Source: Gammaproteobacteria bacterium (lineage in GTDB: Bacteria; Pseudomonadota; Gammaproteobacteria; Pseudomonadales; Azotimanducaceae). From it: a DNA stretch of 13,833 nucleotides. The stretch lies in assembly GCA_018667205.1 (NCBI GenBank), contig JABIVN010000098.1, forward strand, positions 1 through 13,833. Reading direction: 5' to 3'. The notes below the pieces were generated by a model that saw nothing but the letters and a program-made list of their open reading frames with translations, made no database searches and was not told the origin of the DNA. Positions 12,559-13,833 of the stretch are shown one piece after another (position 1 is the stretch's first letter; every line of letters starts with the position of its first letter). The position numbers were made by a program, and so were the translations under genes.

Positions 12559-13833
12559 AGCTTTGCTGATCACTTTTGGTGATCTGGCGTGGGGACCCTG
12601 GTTACTGATTTTGCTGCTGGGGGGTGGGCTTTACTTCATGTTTCTGTCGCGTTTTCTTCCCTTTCGGTATCTTTCTCATAGTCTGATGCTGCTATCTGGA
12701 AAATTCGATAATCAAGGCCCCGGAGAGATCACCCATTTTCAGGCGCTGTCCAGCGCGCTCGCGGGTACCATCGGGATGGGTAATATCGCGGGTGTTGCCG
12801 TTGCTATTACCGTAGGTGGTCCCGGCGCAGTCTTTTGGATGTGGATTACGGCAGTGCTTGGTATCACCACTAAATTTTTCACCTGCACATTAAGTGTCAT
12901 GTATCGGGGTGAAGACAGTGAGGGGAATATTCAAGGGGGCCCGATGTACGTTATTACAGAAGGCTTAGGCAAAAGGTATAGATGGCTCGCCGTGTTTTTC
13001 TGTATCGCCGGTGTTATTGGCTGCCTACCGATGTTTCAAACCAACCAGCTAGTCCAGGCGATTCGCGAATTGATCTTCATTGAGCAGGGTTGGATCAGGC
13101 AGGATCAGGTAACAGAATTCAATCTCATCGCCGGCCTCGTTCTTGCCGTTATCGTGGCAACGGTAATATTCGGGGGGCTCTCACGAATTTCCAAGGTTGT
13201 CTCGCGGCTCGTGCCCGTAATGTCGTTACTGTATGTCAGCGTCGCGTTCTACATTCTCTTGATGAATTGGACCGAAGTGCCGCATTATTTGATGCTGATC
13301 CTGACAGACGCTTTTACAGGGACGGCCGCGGCAGGTGGCGCAATTGGAACCGTCATTGCAACGGGGGTCAGAAGGGGGGCATTTTCAAACGAAGCAGGTA
13401 TCGGTACTGAAGCGATGGCACATGGCGCCGTCAGGACCAGTGAGCCTGTCAGCGAGGGCCTGGTTGCCATGCTGGGTCCCATCATAGATACCCTGGTTAT
13501 TTGCACCGCGACAGCGCTGCTGATTCTCATGACGGGCGCTTGGCAAGCCACTGACGCTAGTGGCGTTACCATCACGAGCATCGCTTTTGAAACTGCACTG
13601 CCAGGTTACGGCTCATTTCTGTTAATCGTGTGCATCTTTTTCTTCAGTATCACGACGATTTTTAGCTATTCTTATTATGGATCAAAATGCCTTAGCTTCC
13701 TGATAGGCGCCGAGAGACGTCATTATTACAACTACCTGGTTATCCTTATGACAGTCGTTGCCAGTATGCTTTCTCTGGATGCCATGGTGGGGCTTATCGA
13801 TGGCGCGTTTGCGCTGATGGCAATACCGACAAT
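12545..13833 (+). CDS. Sodium:alanine/glycine symporter, AGCS family (3' end off the window)
   Basis: About 429 residues are visible and the frame is open to the right edge. Expected role: Na+-coupled uptake of alanine, glycine or a related small amino acid across the inner membrane. AGCS signatures are clear: GGGLYFMFLSRFLPFR near the N-terminus, then ITHFQALSSALAGTIGMGNIAGVAVAI, GGPGAVFWMWITAVLG, TKFFTCTLSVMYR, QGGPMYVI and, later, RRGAFSNEAGIGTEAMAHGAVRTSEPVSEGLVAMLGPIIDT. These alternate with hydrophobic membrane segments. The ATG at 12545 lies 14 bases inside the end of the selenoprotein gene, so translation is probably coupled and the two share a transcript. The first membrane helix follows MNSIEALLITFGD directly, as in other AGCS proteins. 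Normal length is about 450-500 residues, so only a small part is missing. Confidence 0.95.
   Translation, partial: MNSIEALLITFGDLAWGPWLLILLLGGGLYFMFLSRFLPFRYLSHSLMLLSGKFDNQGPGEITHFQALSSALAGTIGMGNIAGVAVAITVGGPGAVFWMWITAVLGITTKFFTCTLSVMYRGEDSEGNIQGGPMYVITEGLGKRYRWLAVFFCIAGVIGCLPMFQTNQLVQAIRELIFIEQGWIRQDQVTEFNLIAGLVLAVIVATVIFGGLSRISKVVSRLVPVMSLLYVSVAFYILLMNWTEVPHYLMLILTDAFTGTAAAGGAIGTVIATGVRRGAFSNEAGIGTEAMAHGAVRTSEPVSEGLVAMLGPIIDTLVICTATALLILMTGAWQATDASGVTITSIAFETALPGYGSFLLIVCIFFFSITTIFSYSYYGSKCLSFLIGAERRHYYNYLVILMTVVASMLSLDAMVGLIDGAFALMAIPT

Overview
The window reads as chromosomal DNA from a gammaproteobacterium, probably an environmental or marine one. The RimJ, HemF, YbdL-type aminotransferase and YafV-type omega-amidase proteins all resemble enterobacterial relatives over their full length. 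The DNA is compact and of moderate GC, and many neighbouring genes overlap at stop/start junctions (TAATG, ATGA). I see no tRNA, rRNA, insertion sequence, phage gene or CRISPR array. These assignments come from motif recognition and remembered family sequences, not from a database search.

Layout: (1) 1-2785, minus strand: a CitE-like lyase of the DUF6986 type followed by a methylsuccinyl-CoA-dehydrogenase-like acyl-CoA dehydrogenase that runs off the left edge. (2) 2786-2879: a divergent control region with an 18-bp inverted repeat. (3) 2880-5737, plus strand: hemF, then a methionine/glutamine-type aminotransferase overlapping its omega-amidase partner, a methionine-salvage pair. (4) 5738-8045: a looser stretch holding an orphan MraY-like membrane sugar-phosphate transferase and a small split-barrel flavin/F420-type protein, flanked on both sides by non-coding DNA with short tandem repeats. 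(5) 8046-8822, plus: a PPP-type phosphatase meeting rimJ tail to tail. (6) 8819-11865, minus: a five-gene run (GNAT, VOC, SDR, ChrR-like cupin, rimJ). (7) 11989-13833, plus: a redoxin-family protein and an overlapping AGCS sodium:amino-acid symporter that runs off the right edge.

The main discovery is in region 7. The redoxin gene looks broken because TGA at 12205-12207 interrupts it, but the frame continues for 116 sense codons with full family similarity on both sides. The TGA sits exactly where relatives carry the catalytic cysteine (W-C-P-Y-C becomes W-TGA-P-Y-C). A perfect 8-bp hairpin with a GTT loop begins 14 nt after the TGA, the architecture of a bacterial SECIS element. The best reading is a selenocysteine-containing peroxiredoxin-like protein, probably exported. 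An ordinary gene call would truncate or miss it.

Other points of interest are the MraY paralogue with an altered C-terminal histidine motif, the dehydrogenase/lyase pair hinting at C4-C5 dicarboxylyl-CoA metabolism, and the inverted repeat at the start of the lyase gene.
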